This document shows, in pieces, positions 1-5,583 of a stretch of 7,047 bases of DNA. Made by a program: the position numbers and the translations under genes. This DNA is from Hyphomicrobiales bacterium (lineage in GTDB: Bacteria; Pseudomonadota; Alphaproteobacteria; Rhizobiales; JALURZ01): positions 1-7,047 of the forward strand of contig JALURZ010000293.1 in assembly GCA_027058735.1 (NCBI GenBank). Reading direction: 5' to 3'. Positions within the stretch are counted from its first letter, which is position 1. Each line of letters starts with the position of its first letter. Below the pieces are notes generated by a model. That model did no database searches and was not told the origin of the DNA. It was given only the letters and a program-made list of their open reading frames with translations.

Positions 1-155
1 ACGAGCCCGAGCGTGGAGACCACGATCAAAACGGCGCTCAGGACCGCCACAACCCTGCGCCAGGCATTCAGGCCGGGCGCGCCGCCTGGCGGCCCGGGCG
101 GCGGGGAGGGAAAAGCCCGCGCCGCCGCGGTGTTGTCGTGTTCAGCCAACGCCAT
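1..155 (-). CDS. N-terminal fragment of an unidentified membrane protein (runs off the left edge)
   Basis: Reading leftward from the ATG at 155-153, 51 codons are open to the window edge. The first 30 residues are polar and then rich in Pro, Gly and Ala (FPSPPPGPPGGAPG at about 15-28). Two arginines (R33, R34) are followed by an uninterrupted hydrophobic stretch, VVAVLSAVLIVVSTLGL (35-51), that looks like the first transmembrane helix; the arginines suggest a cytoplasmic N-terminus. An in-frame TAA lies about 30 bases upstream with no other start between, so this ATG is the first possible start. The only Shine-Dalgarno-like bases are GGGA a few bases upstream, which is weak. It follows comM on the same strand after 87 bases. 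A sensor kinase or another membrane-anchored signalling protein would fit a short cytoplasmic tail plus an early helix, but the family cannot be identified from this fragment. Confidence 0.5.
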   Translation of the reverse strand, partial: MALAEHDNTAAARAFPSPPPGPPGGAPGLNAWRRVVAVLSAVLIVVSTLGL

Positions 156-242
156 TGCATCCCATCGCGCTGTTGGTGCCCGGACCCATTATTGACGGGG
201 GATGCTTGAGATTTGATTACTGCCGCGCCGGCGGGCGGGCGG
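156..242. other. Gap between comM and the truncated membrane-protein gene
   Basis: These 87 bases hold the leader of the leftward membrane-protein gene. GCCGC and GCGGC at 222-226 and 239-243 could pair next to the comM stop, but the loop is long and no T-run follows on the minus strand, so I do not call a terminator. I see no convincing promoter on either strand. Confidence 0.4.
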
Positions 243-1775
243 CTAGGCGGCCAGACGCTGCGACATTGAGGCGCCGCGATAGCTCAGGGCTTCCGCGATA
301 TCGATCCGCCTCACCTGACCGCCCTGGCGCAGATCGGCAACTGTGCGGGCCACCCGCAACACACGGTGATAACCGCGCGCGGAAAGCTTCATGGCCCTGG
401 CGGCATCGTTGAGCAGTTTGCAGCCCGGATCGTCCGGCTTCGCGATCGCTTCGAGAAGGGCGCCGTCGGCCTGGGCATTGACCCGCAGGTCGGGTCGCCC
501 GATCTGTGCGAAGCGTTCGGCCTGGGCGCGCCGGGCAGCGGCGACGCGGGCCGCGACCTGTGCGCTGCCCTCACGCGGCGCGGGCAGGGACAGATCGCCG
601 ACCGCCACCTGCGGCACGGTGATGCGGAGATCAATCCGGTCGAGCAGCGGGCCGGACAGCCGCGCCTGATAATCGCTGGCGCAGCGCTCGCCGCGCCGGC
701 AGGTGTGGCCCGGTTCGCCCGCATGGCCGCAGCGGCACGGGTTCATGGCGGCAACGAGCTGGAAGCGCGCCGGATAGGTGACATGGTGGTTGGCGCGCGC
801 CACCACCGCGCTGCCCGATTCCATGGGCTGGCGCAGGGCTTCGAGCACTTGTGGCGAAAATTCCGGCAACTCGTCGAGAAACAGCACACCCAGATGGGCG
901 AGCGTCACTTCGCCGGGCTTTGCCCTGGTGCCGCCGCCGATGATCGCGGCCGGACTGGCGGAATGATGCGGATCGCGGAATGGCCGGCGGCGCGATATGC
1001 GCCCGTTCCGCAATTCCCCGGCAATGCTGGAAATCATGCTGACTTCGAGCATTTCAGAGGGATCGAGCACCGGCAAAATGGAGGGCAGACGCCGTGCCAG
1101 CATGGACTTGCCCGCCCCCGGCGGCCCGTTCAGCAGCAGATTGTGCCCGCCGGCGGCGGTCACTTCCAGGGCGCGCTTGGCGGTCTCCTGGCCCTTGATA
1201 TCGCACAGATCGGGAAGATCGGGACCGGCCGCCTCAAGCTCCGGCTCGGGACGCGAGAGCATCTGCGTGCCCTTGTAATGATTGATCAGTTGAATGAGCG
1301 ATCCGGGCGCCAGAACCTCGACATCCTCGCCCGCCCACACCGCTTCGGGGCCCGCCTGGCGCGGGCAGATCAGACCGCGCCCCAGCGCATTGGCGCAGAT
1401 GGCGGCGGGCAGCGATCCGATGACGGCATTGATGGAGCCATCAAGGGATAATTCACCGACCACCACGAACCGGTCGAGAAACTCCGACGAGATCACCCCG
1501 ATCGCGCCCAGCAGCCCCAGCGCGATGGGCACATCGAAATGGCTGCCCTCCTTGGGCAGGTCCGCGGGCGCCAGATTGACGGTGATGCGCTTTGGCGGCA
1601 GCGCCAGGCCGATGGCGCCCAGCGCGGCGCGCACCCGCTCGCGGCTCTCGGCCACCGCCTTGTCGGGCAGGCCGACGATGGTGAAGGCCGGAAGGCCCGG
1701 CGCAACCTGCACCTGGACATCGACCTCCACGGCCTCAACGCCATGAAACGCGACCGTCCTGACATGAGCAACCAT
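243..1775 (-). CDS. comM: ComM/YifB-family AAA+ ATPase (Mg-chelatase-like branch-migration helicase)
   Basis: The 510-residue protein is full length for the ComM/YifB family. Residues about 20-140 form the N-terminal Lon-protease-like/ChlI domain (GLPDKAVAESRERVRAAL near 35-52). Residues about 190-395 form the Mg-chelatase-type AAA+ module, with Walker A GPPGAGKS at 217-224, Walker B VLFLDELPE at 297-305, sensor 1 around MNPC (344-347) and the arginine-finger region SGPLLDRID at 374-382. Cysteines 347, 349, 359 and 365 form the family's Cys cluster. The C-terminal domain carries sensor 2 in RGYHRVLRVARTVADL (467-482). Despite the chelatase label, studied ComM proteins are hexameric helicases that promote branch migration of transforming DNA; a role in recombination here is inference from family. 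The start is supported by GGGGG seven bases upstream and by the promoter at 1812-1840. A LexA-box match just upstream of that promoter suggests SOS control. It lies 101 bases after gshB but probably has its own transcript. Confidence 0.97.
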   Translation of the reverse strand: MVAHVRTVAFHGVEAVEVDVQVQVAPGLPAFTIVGLPDKAVAESRERVRAALGAIGLALPPKRITVNLAPADLPKEGSHFDVPIALGLLGAIGVISSEFLDRFVVVGELSLDGSINAVIGSLPAAICANALGRGLICPRQAGPEAVWAGEDVEVLAPGSLIQLINHYKGTQMLSRPEPELEAAGPDLPDLCDIKGQETAKRALEVTAAGGHNLLLNGPPGAGKSMLARRLPSILPVLDPSEMLEVSMISSIAGELRNGRISRRRPFRDPHHSASPAAIIGGGTRAKPGEVTLAHLGVLFLDELPEFSPQVLEALRQPMESGSAVVARANHHVTYPARFQLVAAMNPCRCGHAGEPGHTCRRGERCASDYQARLSGPLLDRIDLRITVPQVAVGDLSLPAPREGSAQVAARVAAARRAQAERFAQIGRPDLRVNAQADGALLEAIAKPDDPGCKLLNDAARAMKLSARGYHRVLRVARTVADLRQGGQVRRIDIAEALSYRGASMSQRLAA

Positions 1776-1811
1776 GGCCGAACCCCCAAAACCCTCCGAG
1801 CGTGCCGGGGA

Positions 1812-1840
1812 AGCCTAGGGGATCGACGCTGATCCGTCAA
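1812..1840 (-). promoter_or_regulatory. Predicted sigma-70-type promoter of comM
   Basis: On the minus strand the -35 hexamer TTGACG (1840-1835) is followed by a 17-base spacer and the -10 hexamer TAGGCT (1817-1812). The -35 matches five of six consensus bases and the spacing is ideal. The expected transcription start is near 1805, giving a leader of about 30 bases before the comM ATG at 1775. The spacer contains the dyad GGATC-N6-GATCC (1820-1835). This is the clearest promoter in the window and argues that comM can be transcribed independently of gshB. Confidence 0.6.
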
Positions 1841-1855
1841 GAACAATTCATGAAC
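1841..1855 (-). promoter_or_regulatory. Candidate LexA (SOS) box of the alphaproteobacterial type
   Basis: The minus strand reads GTTC-ATGAATT-GTTC, a perfect match to the direct-repeat SOS box GTTC-N7-GTTC known for alphaproteobacterial LexA. It directly abuts the -35 hexamer of the predicted comM promoter, at roughly -36 to -50 from the inferred start. Eight fixed bases would be expected by chance about 0.2 times in a window this size on both strands; here the match falls in the only intergenic promoter of a DNA-recombination gene. LexA repression of comM is an inference. Confidence 0.65.
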
Positions 1856-1876
1856 ATTTTGAAGCAACGCCATACC

Positions 1877-2818
1877 TTACCCGCACCGCGCTTCGATGGC
1901 GTCCCAGATCAGGCTGGCGATATCGGCGCCGCCGAAGCGTTTGACTTCGCGGATGCCGGTGGGCGAGGTGACGTTGATTTCGGTCAGCGCGTCGCCGATC
2001 ACATCGATGCCGGCGAAGATCAGGCCGCGCGATTTGAGCGCTGGACCGATGGCCGCGCAGATTTCGCGGTCGCGCCCGGTGAGTTCGGTCGCCAGCGGAG
2101 TGCCGCCGACATGCATGTTGGAGCGCACATCGCCCTGCGCCGGGATGCGGTTGATGGCGCCGGCCGGTTCACCATCGACCAGAATGATCCGCTTGTCGCC
2201 CTCGCGCACCGCGGACAGATATTTCTGCACCATGAACGGCTCGCGGAAAATCTGCTGGAACAGTTCCAGCAGCGAATTCAGGTTCTCATCTCCCCTGGCG
2301 AGCCTGAAAACCCCCTCGCCGCCATTGCCGTAAAGCGGCTTGACGATGATGTCGCCATGCTCGGCGCGGAACGCCTTGACTTCATCGGTGTCGCGCGTAA
2401 TCAGCGTCGGCGGCATCAGGTCGCGATACTGCATGACGAACATTTTTTCCGGCGCGTTCCTGACCTCGCGCGGGTCGTTCACCACCAGGGTGTCGGGATG
2501 CACCTGCTCCAGCATGTGGGTCGCCGTGATATAGGCCATGTCGAAGGGCGGATCCTGGCGCATCAGCACCACGTCGAAACCATCGAGGCGCGCGCGGTAG
2601 GGTTCGCCTTTGGTGAAGTGATCGCCGGCCTGCTCGCGCAGGTGCAGATCGCAGCCGGTGGCGTAGATTTCGCTTCCCTTCTGGCTCAACCGGCCGGTGA
2701 GGTAGTAAAACACCGTGTGGCCGCGCCGCTGCGCTTCCATCAGCAGGGCAAAGGTCGAATCGCCCGCAACGTCGATTGTTTCGACCGGGTCCATCTGGAC
2801 AGCGACATTCAGCGCCAT
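1877..2818 (-). CDS. gshB: Glutathione synthetase
   Basis: This enzyme ligates gamma-glutamylcysteine to glycine with ATP, the second step of cytosolic glutathione synthesis. The 313 residues are full length for the prokaryotic GSH synthetase family. The N-terminal domain contains MRQDPPFD (86-93) and NDPREVRNAPEK (114-125). The ATP-grasp domain carries the glycine-rich loop VKPLYGNGGEGVFR (159-172), the lysine and glutamate region MVQKYLSAVREGDKR (196-210), and the metal/ATP-binding EINVTSPTG (280-288) near the C-terminus. All expected motifs are intact. The ATG at 2818-2816 is preceded by AGAGAG about seven bases away and homologues also begin just before this beta strand. It follows yraN after 57 bases, a gap with a GC-rich hairpin and no convincing promoter, so it is probably the last gene of rsmI-yraN-gshB. 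No rho-independent terminator is visible between it and comM. Confidence 0.97.
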   Translation of the reverse strand: MALNVAVQMDPVETIDVAGDSTFALLMEAQRRGHTVFYYLTGRLSQKGSEIYATGCDLHLREQAGDHFTKGEPYRARLDGFDVVLMRQDPPFDMAYITATHMLEQVHPDTLVVNDPREVRNAPEKMFVMQYRDLMPPTLITRDTDEVKAFRAEHGDIIVKPLYGNGGEGVFRLARGDENLNSLLELFQQIFREPFMVQKYLSAVREGDKRIILVDGEPAGAINRIPAQGDVRSNMHVGGTPLATELTGRDREICAAIGPALKSRGLIFAGIDVIGDALTEINVTSPTGIREVKRFGGADIASLIWDAIEARCG

Positions 2819-2850
2819 GGGTTGCTCTCTTTTCCTGACATCGGACCACG

Positions 2851-2865
2851 GGCCCGGCGCGGGCC
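2851..2865 (-). repeat. GC-only inverted repeat (hairpin) in the yraN-gshB gap
   Basis: GGCCCG and CGGGCC flank a three-base loop, a perfect six-base-pair stem made only of G and C. It begins 10 bases after the yraN stop and ends 32 bases before the gshB ATG. There is no T-run after it on the minus strand, so it does not look like a complete intrinsic terminator. It could pause polymerase, protect an mRNA end or simply reflect base composition. Confidence 0.35.
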
Positions 2866-2875
2866 ACCGCTCCTC

Positions 2876-3268
2876 TTACCAGCCGCCGGGCGACAGGTCA
2901 GCCTCAAACGCCGCGCGCATGTGCAAGGGCAGCGATCGGCGCGCAAGAAGCACCACATCGAAGCGCAGGACGCCGTTCGGGCCGGGGGGATTTTGCGCGC
3001 ACCACACGGCGGCGGCCCGGGCGATCCGGCGGCGTTGGCGCGCGGTGACGGCATATGCCGCCTGTTCGCGCTCCGGCCTCGCCTTGACCTCGACAAAGGC
3101 GATGGTGCGCCCGCGCCTGACGATCAGGTCGATTTCGCCCGCAGGACAGCGAAACCGCCGCGCCAGCACCCGGTATCCCTTGGCGCGCAGGAACCAGCGC
3201 GCGAAGACTTCGCCCCGCAGGCCGGTGCGATAGGACGTTGGTGCGGCTGTTTTTCGGCCCCGGCTCAC
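2876..3268 (-). CDS. yraN: YraN (UPF0102) family nuclease-fold protein
   Basis: The 130-residue protein belongs to the UPF0102/YraN family, small predicted endonuclease-like proteins with a restriction-endonuclease fold whose cellular role is unsettled. The family signatures are present: an N-terminal helix with G-E (19-20) in GLRGEVFARWFL, then GEIDLIV (44-50) with Asp47, and FVEVKAR (58-64) with Glu60 and Lys62, together resembling a PD-(D/E)xK active site. A following basic helix, TARQRRRIARAA (75-86), and RFDVVLL (102-108) complete the domain. It starts with GTG at 3268-3266, overlapping the rsmI stop as GTGA, so translation is probably coupled to rsmI. There is no nearer ATG that would keep the conserved helix. 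The nuclease assignment is from fold and motif only; no substrate can be read from the sequence. Confidence 0.95.
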   Translation of the reverse strand: MSRGRKTAAPTSYRTGLRGEVFARWFLRAKGYRVLARRFRCPAGEIDLIVRRGRTIAFVEVKARPEREQAAYAVTARQRRRIARAAAVWCAQNPPGPNGVLRFDVVLLARRSLPLHMRAAFEADLSPGGW

Positions 3269-4161
3269 GATTTGAGCTCCAGGGCGCGCTGATACAGGGC
3301 GCGGCGCGAACGCTTGGTGATCCGCGCCACCTGTTCGGCGGCCGCACGCGTGGGCGAGCCGTCCAGAGCATCGCGCAGCAGCTCATCGACCGCCTCCTCG
3401 CTCCACACCTCCCGCCCATCGCCCGGTGCCACCAGAACCACCACCTCGCCCTTGATGGAGGGGCGTTGCGCGAATGTCTCGATCACGTCGGGAAGGGGGC
3501 CGCGAACGATCTCTTCGTGGCGTTTGGTCAGTTCGCGGGCAACGACCGCCTGGCGCCTGCCGAAAACGCCGAACAGCGCGTTCAGCATGGCCACCAGCCG
3601 CTTCGCGGTTTCATAGAAAATCAGGGTCGCGGGGCTGCCGGCGAGCGATTGCAGGTGTTTTTCGCGGGCGCGCGGCCTGGCGGGCAGGAACCCGGCGAAA
3701 AGAAACTGATCGCTTGGCAGTCCGGCCACGCTGAGCGCCGTCAGTACGGCGGATGCGCCGGGGATCGCGGTTATATCGACCCCGCGCGAGGCCGCCTCCT
3801 GCACCAGTTTCAGGCCCGGATCGGACACCAGCGGCGTGCCCGCATCGCTGACCAGCGCCACCGCATCGCCGCGGTCCAGCCACGCCAGGATCCGGGGCCG
3901 CATCCTTGCGCCATTGTGATCATGATAGGCGGCAAGGCGCGCCGAAATGCCGTAATGCGACAGCAGTTTGCCGGTCAGCCGGGTGTCTTCGCAGGCAACC
4001 CTATCGGCGCCCGCCAAGGTTTCGAGGGCGCGCAGGGTGATATCCGCCATATTGCCGATCGGGGTCGATACGATATACAGACCCGGCTGCAGCGGCGGCG
4101 CTTCGTGGCGATGGCCCGCCACGACATAAGAATGTCCGTTTTCTGCGCCAGATATTGCCAT
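3265..4161 (-). CDS. rsmI: 16S rRNA (cytidine(1402)-2'-O)-methyltransferase RsmI
   Basis: RsmI methylates the 2'-hydroxyl of C1402 in 16S rRNA, in the ribosomal P-site region, using S-adenosylmethionine. The 298-residue protein has the SAM-dependent tetrapyrrole-methylase-type fold. It shows TPIGN (33-37), CEDTR (57-61), YHDHN (79-83), SDAGTPLVSDPG (105-116), IPGASA (133-138), FAGFLP (155-160), FYE (182-184), RELTKRHEE (209-217) and GEVVVLV (238-244), in the expected order. About 27 residues precede the first catalytic-domain strand (GLYIVSTPIG), more than in E. coli. An extension including APPLQPGLY looks usual for alphaproteobacteria, which supports the ATG at 4161-4159. GCGGA about 11 bases upstream is a possible ribosome site. 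It is the first gene of a probable operon with yraN and gshB and is divergent from lppC. Confidence 0.97.
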   Translation of the reverse strand: MAISGAENGHSYVVAGHRHEAPPLQPGLYIVSTPIGNMADITLRALETLAGADRVACEDTRLTGKLLSHYGISARLAAYHDHNGARMRPRILAWLDRGDAVALVSDAGTPLVSDPGLKLVQEAASRGVDITAIPGASAVLTALSVAGLPSDQFLFAGFLPARPRAREKHLQSLAGSPATLIFYETAKRLVAMLNALFGVFGRRQAVVARELTKRHEEIVRGPLPDVIETFAQRPSIKGEVVVLVAPGDGREVWSEEAVDELLRDALDGSPTRAAAEQVARITKRSRRALYQRALELKS

Positions 4162-4196
4162 GAGCGTGATTTCCGCCGAACAGATGTGTATGCGCG

Positions 4197-4253
4197 TTAA
4201 CCATAAGCACCGGAAATAGATTTTGATTGGCCGGGTGAATATGGTTAGGTTAA
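4197..4253. repeat. Cluster of TTAACC(AT)-type motifs, CtrA-half-site-like
   Basis: TTAACCATA occurs at 4197-4205 on the plus strand. TAACCATA recurs on the minus strand at 4247-4240, making an eight-base inverted repeat with 34 bases between the arms. A further minus-strand TTAACC lies at 4253-4248, directly adjacent. TTAACCAT resembles the half-site bound by the alphaproteobacterial cell-cycle regulator CtrA. The full TTAA-N7-TTAA arrangement is not present, so regulator binding is only a possibility. Confidence 0.3.
4223..4251 (+). promoter_or_regulatory. Possible promoter of lppC
   Basis: TTGATT (4223-4228), a 17-base spacer and TAGGTT (4246-4251) form a plausible pair with the same spacing, and a similar -10, as the comM promoter. 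The -10 is a poor match to consensus. It would give a leader of roughly 75 bases before the GTG start of lppC, and it overlaps the TTAACC motifs, so a regulator bound there could act on it. Confidence 0.3.
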
Positions 4254-4335
4254 AAGGCTCCCGCTAGCTGGACCGGATCTTTTGCCCCTGCCGGATCAAA
4301 AATGTTGCGGCTTGTTTGAGTGCGAGGCCTATTGC

Positions 4336-5583
4336 GTGTTTATACGTGGTATAATGCGAAAATTGAAGGGACGCGGTCTGTTGCCCGCGCGCGCGCTGCT
4401 TTGCGTGGCCTTTGTTCTGGTGCTGGCCGGGTGCAGCGGCGCGCTGACCGGTCCGGGCGGAATTTTCGGCGGCTCCGACAGCGGCCAGACGGCCCAGGAT
4501 CTTGAGAAAAAACAGGTGGAGGCCATACGGGCCGGCGGCGCCAAGGTCGCCCTGCTGCTGCCGCTTTCAGCAACCGGGCAGGCGGGCAAGATCGCCAAGG
4601 CGCTGAAGGAAGCCGGCGAACTGGCGCTGTTCGACACCGCCGACCCGGGCATCGTGCTTGTGACCAAGGATACCCGCGGCACGCCCGACGGCGCGCGGCT
4701 GGCGGCGAAAAACGCCGTCGCGGAGGGCGCCAGACTCATTATCGGCCCGCTGTTTGCCGGATCGGTGCGCGCGACCGCGCCGGTGGCGCGTGAGGCCAAT
4801 GTTCCCGTCGTCGCCTTCTCGACAGACCGCAATGTGGCCGGCTCCGGCGTCTATCTGCTGAGCTTCCTGCCCGAACAGGACGTCCAGCGCGTGGTCAGCT
4901 ACGCGATCAGGCGCAAGAAGCGGAATTTCGTCGCCCTGATTCCAAAAACCGCCTATGGCACGCTGGTTGAGAATGCACTGGCCACCTCGCTCGCCAAGCT
5001 CGGCGGCCGGCTGATCGCCGTGCAGCGCTATGCCCGTTCCGAACAGGGACTTGTCGATCCGGTCCGCAAGATCGCCGAGGCCATCAAGAACCGGAGAAAC
5101 AAGATCGACGCGCTGCTAATCCCCGACAGCGGGCAGGTGCTGCGCAGTTTCGCCACCCAGTTCGCCGCTCAGGGCATCAAACCGGGCACCGTCCAGCTCG
5201 TCGGCACCGGTGTCTGGGACGGCAATATGACCGGGGCGCCCGGAATTCTCGTGGGCGGCTGGTATGCCGCGCCCGCGCCGGACGCCAAGGCGGGCTTCGC
5301 CCAGCGTTTCGAAACCGCCTATGGGCGCAAGCCGCCGCGCATCGCCAGCCTGGCCTATGACGCGGTGAGCCTCGCCATCGTGCTTGGACGCAACCAGGAC
5401 GGCGCCAAATTCGTGCCTGAGCGCATCACCAATCCGGACGGATTTGCCGGTGTCGACGGGTTGTTCCGGTTCCGCCAGGACGGGTTCAACGAACGTGGCC
5501 TGGCCGTGATGCAGATCACCGAACAGGGGGCGAGGGTTGTCAGCCAGCCGCCAAGCCGGTTCAGCGCCGGAGCCGGATTCTAA
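4336..5583 (+). CDS. lppC: LppC/LpoA-like outer-membrane lipoprotein (penicillin-binding protein activator)
   Basis: This is a secreted lipoprotein of the LppC/YraM family; E. coli LpoA of this family activates the peptidoglycan synthase PBP1A. Numbered from the GTG at 4336, residues 1-32 form a signal peptide with a basic n-region (MRKLKGRG), a hydrophobic core and the lipobox LAG-Cys33. Ser34 after the cysteine has no inner-membrane retention signal, so outer-membrane targeting is expected. The mature part is a periplasmic-binding-protein type I fold: VALLLPLS (71-78), IIGPLFAG (135-142), PVVAFSTDR (157-165), GGWYAAP (307-313), SLAYDAVSLA (338-347). The long helical N-terminal domain of E. 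coli LpoA is absent, as is usual in alphaproteobacteria, so activation of a PBP is inferred only. The start is uncertain: GTG 4336 has GAGG eight bases upstream, while ATG 4354 (signal peptide six residues shorter) has none. TTG 4282 would add a cysteine-rich extension and is unlikely. It ends overlapping hemW. Confidence 0.9.
   Translation: MFIRGIMRKLKGRGLLPARALLCVAFVLVLAGCSGALTGPGGIFGGSDSGQTAQDLEKKQVEAIRAGGAKVALLLPLSATGQAGKIAKALKEAGELALFDTADPGIVLVTKDTRGTPDGARLAAKNAVAEGARLIIGPLFAGSVRATAPVAREANVPVVAFSTDRNVAGSGVYLLSFLPEQDVQRVVSYAIRRKKRNFVALIPKTAYGTLVENALATSLAKLGGRLIAVQRYARSEQGLVDPVRKIAEAIKNRRNKIDALLIPDSGQVLRSFATQFAAQGIKPGTVQLVGTGVWDGNMTGAPGILVGGWYAAPAPDAKAGFAQRFETAYGRKPPRIASLAYDAVSLAIVLGRNQDGAKFVPERITNPDGFAGVDGLFRFRQDGFNERGLAVMQITEQGARVVSQPPSRFSAGAGF

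Larger units (their letters stand above)
4162..4335. promoter_or_regulatory. Divergent regulatory region between rsmI and lppC
   Basis: These 174 non-coding bases must carry the start signals for rsmI (leftward) and lppC (rightward). The middle part, about 4195-4260, is clearly more AT-rich than the flanking genes. It holds three TTAACC-type motifs and one candidate lppC promoter. For rsmI I found no -35/-10 pair that I would defend. No GANTC methylation site and no LexA-box match were seen here. Confidence 0.6.

Noticed and set aside
192..221. TTGACG with a possible ATTACT 18 bases later on the plus strand
   Set aside because: It would drive transcription only antisense into comM, the -10 is weak, and no plus-strand gene follows.
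222..243. Possible terminator hairpin after comM
   Set aside because: The GCCGC/GCGGC arms enclose a long poorly paired loop, overlap the stop codon and have no T-run on the minus strand.
366..1451. 361-codon open frame on the plus strand, antisense to comM
   Set aside because: comM on the other strand has all family motifs across the whole region; the plus frame gives low-complexity Ala/Arg/Gly/His-rich protein with no recognisable domain, as expected opposite a GC-rich gene.
1802..3292. 496-codon open frame on the plus strand across gshB and yraN
   Set aside because: It runs antisense through two genes with intact conserved motifs and their intergenic gap. Its protein resembles no family and has the His/Arg/Ala-rich composition of a shadow frame.
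3238..4200. 320-codon open frame on the plus strand, antisense to rsmI
   Set aside because: The RsmI signature motifs on the minus strand explain the region; the plus-frame product is Gln/Arg/Gly-rich without domains.
4282..4335. N-terminal extension of lppC from TTG at 4282, with four cysteines
   Set aside because: It would place about 50 residues before the lipobox, bury the signal peptide and use a TTG with no good ribosome site. GTG 4336 and ATG 4354 give normal lipoprotein signal peptides.
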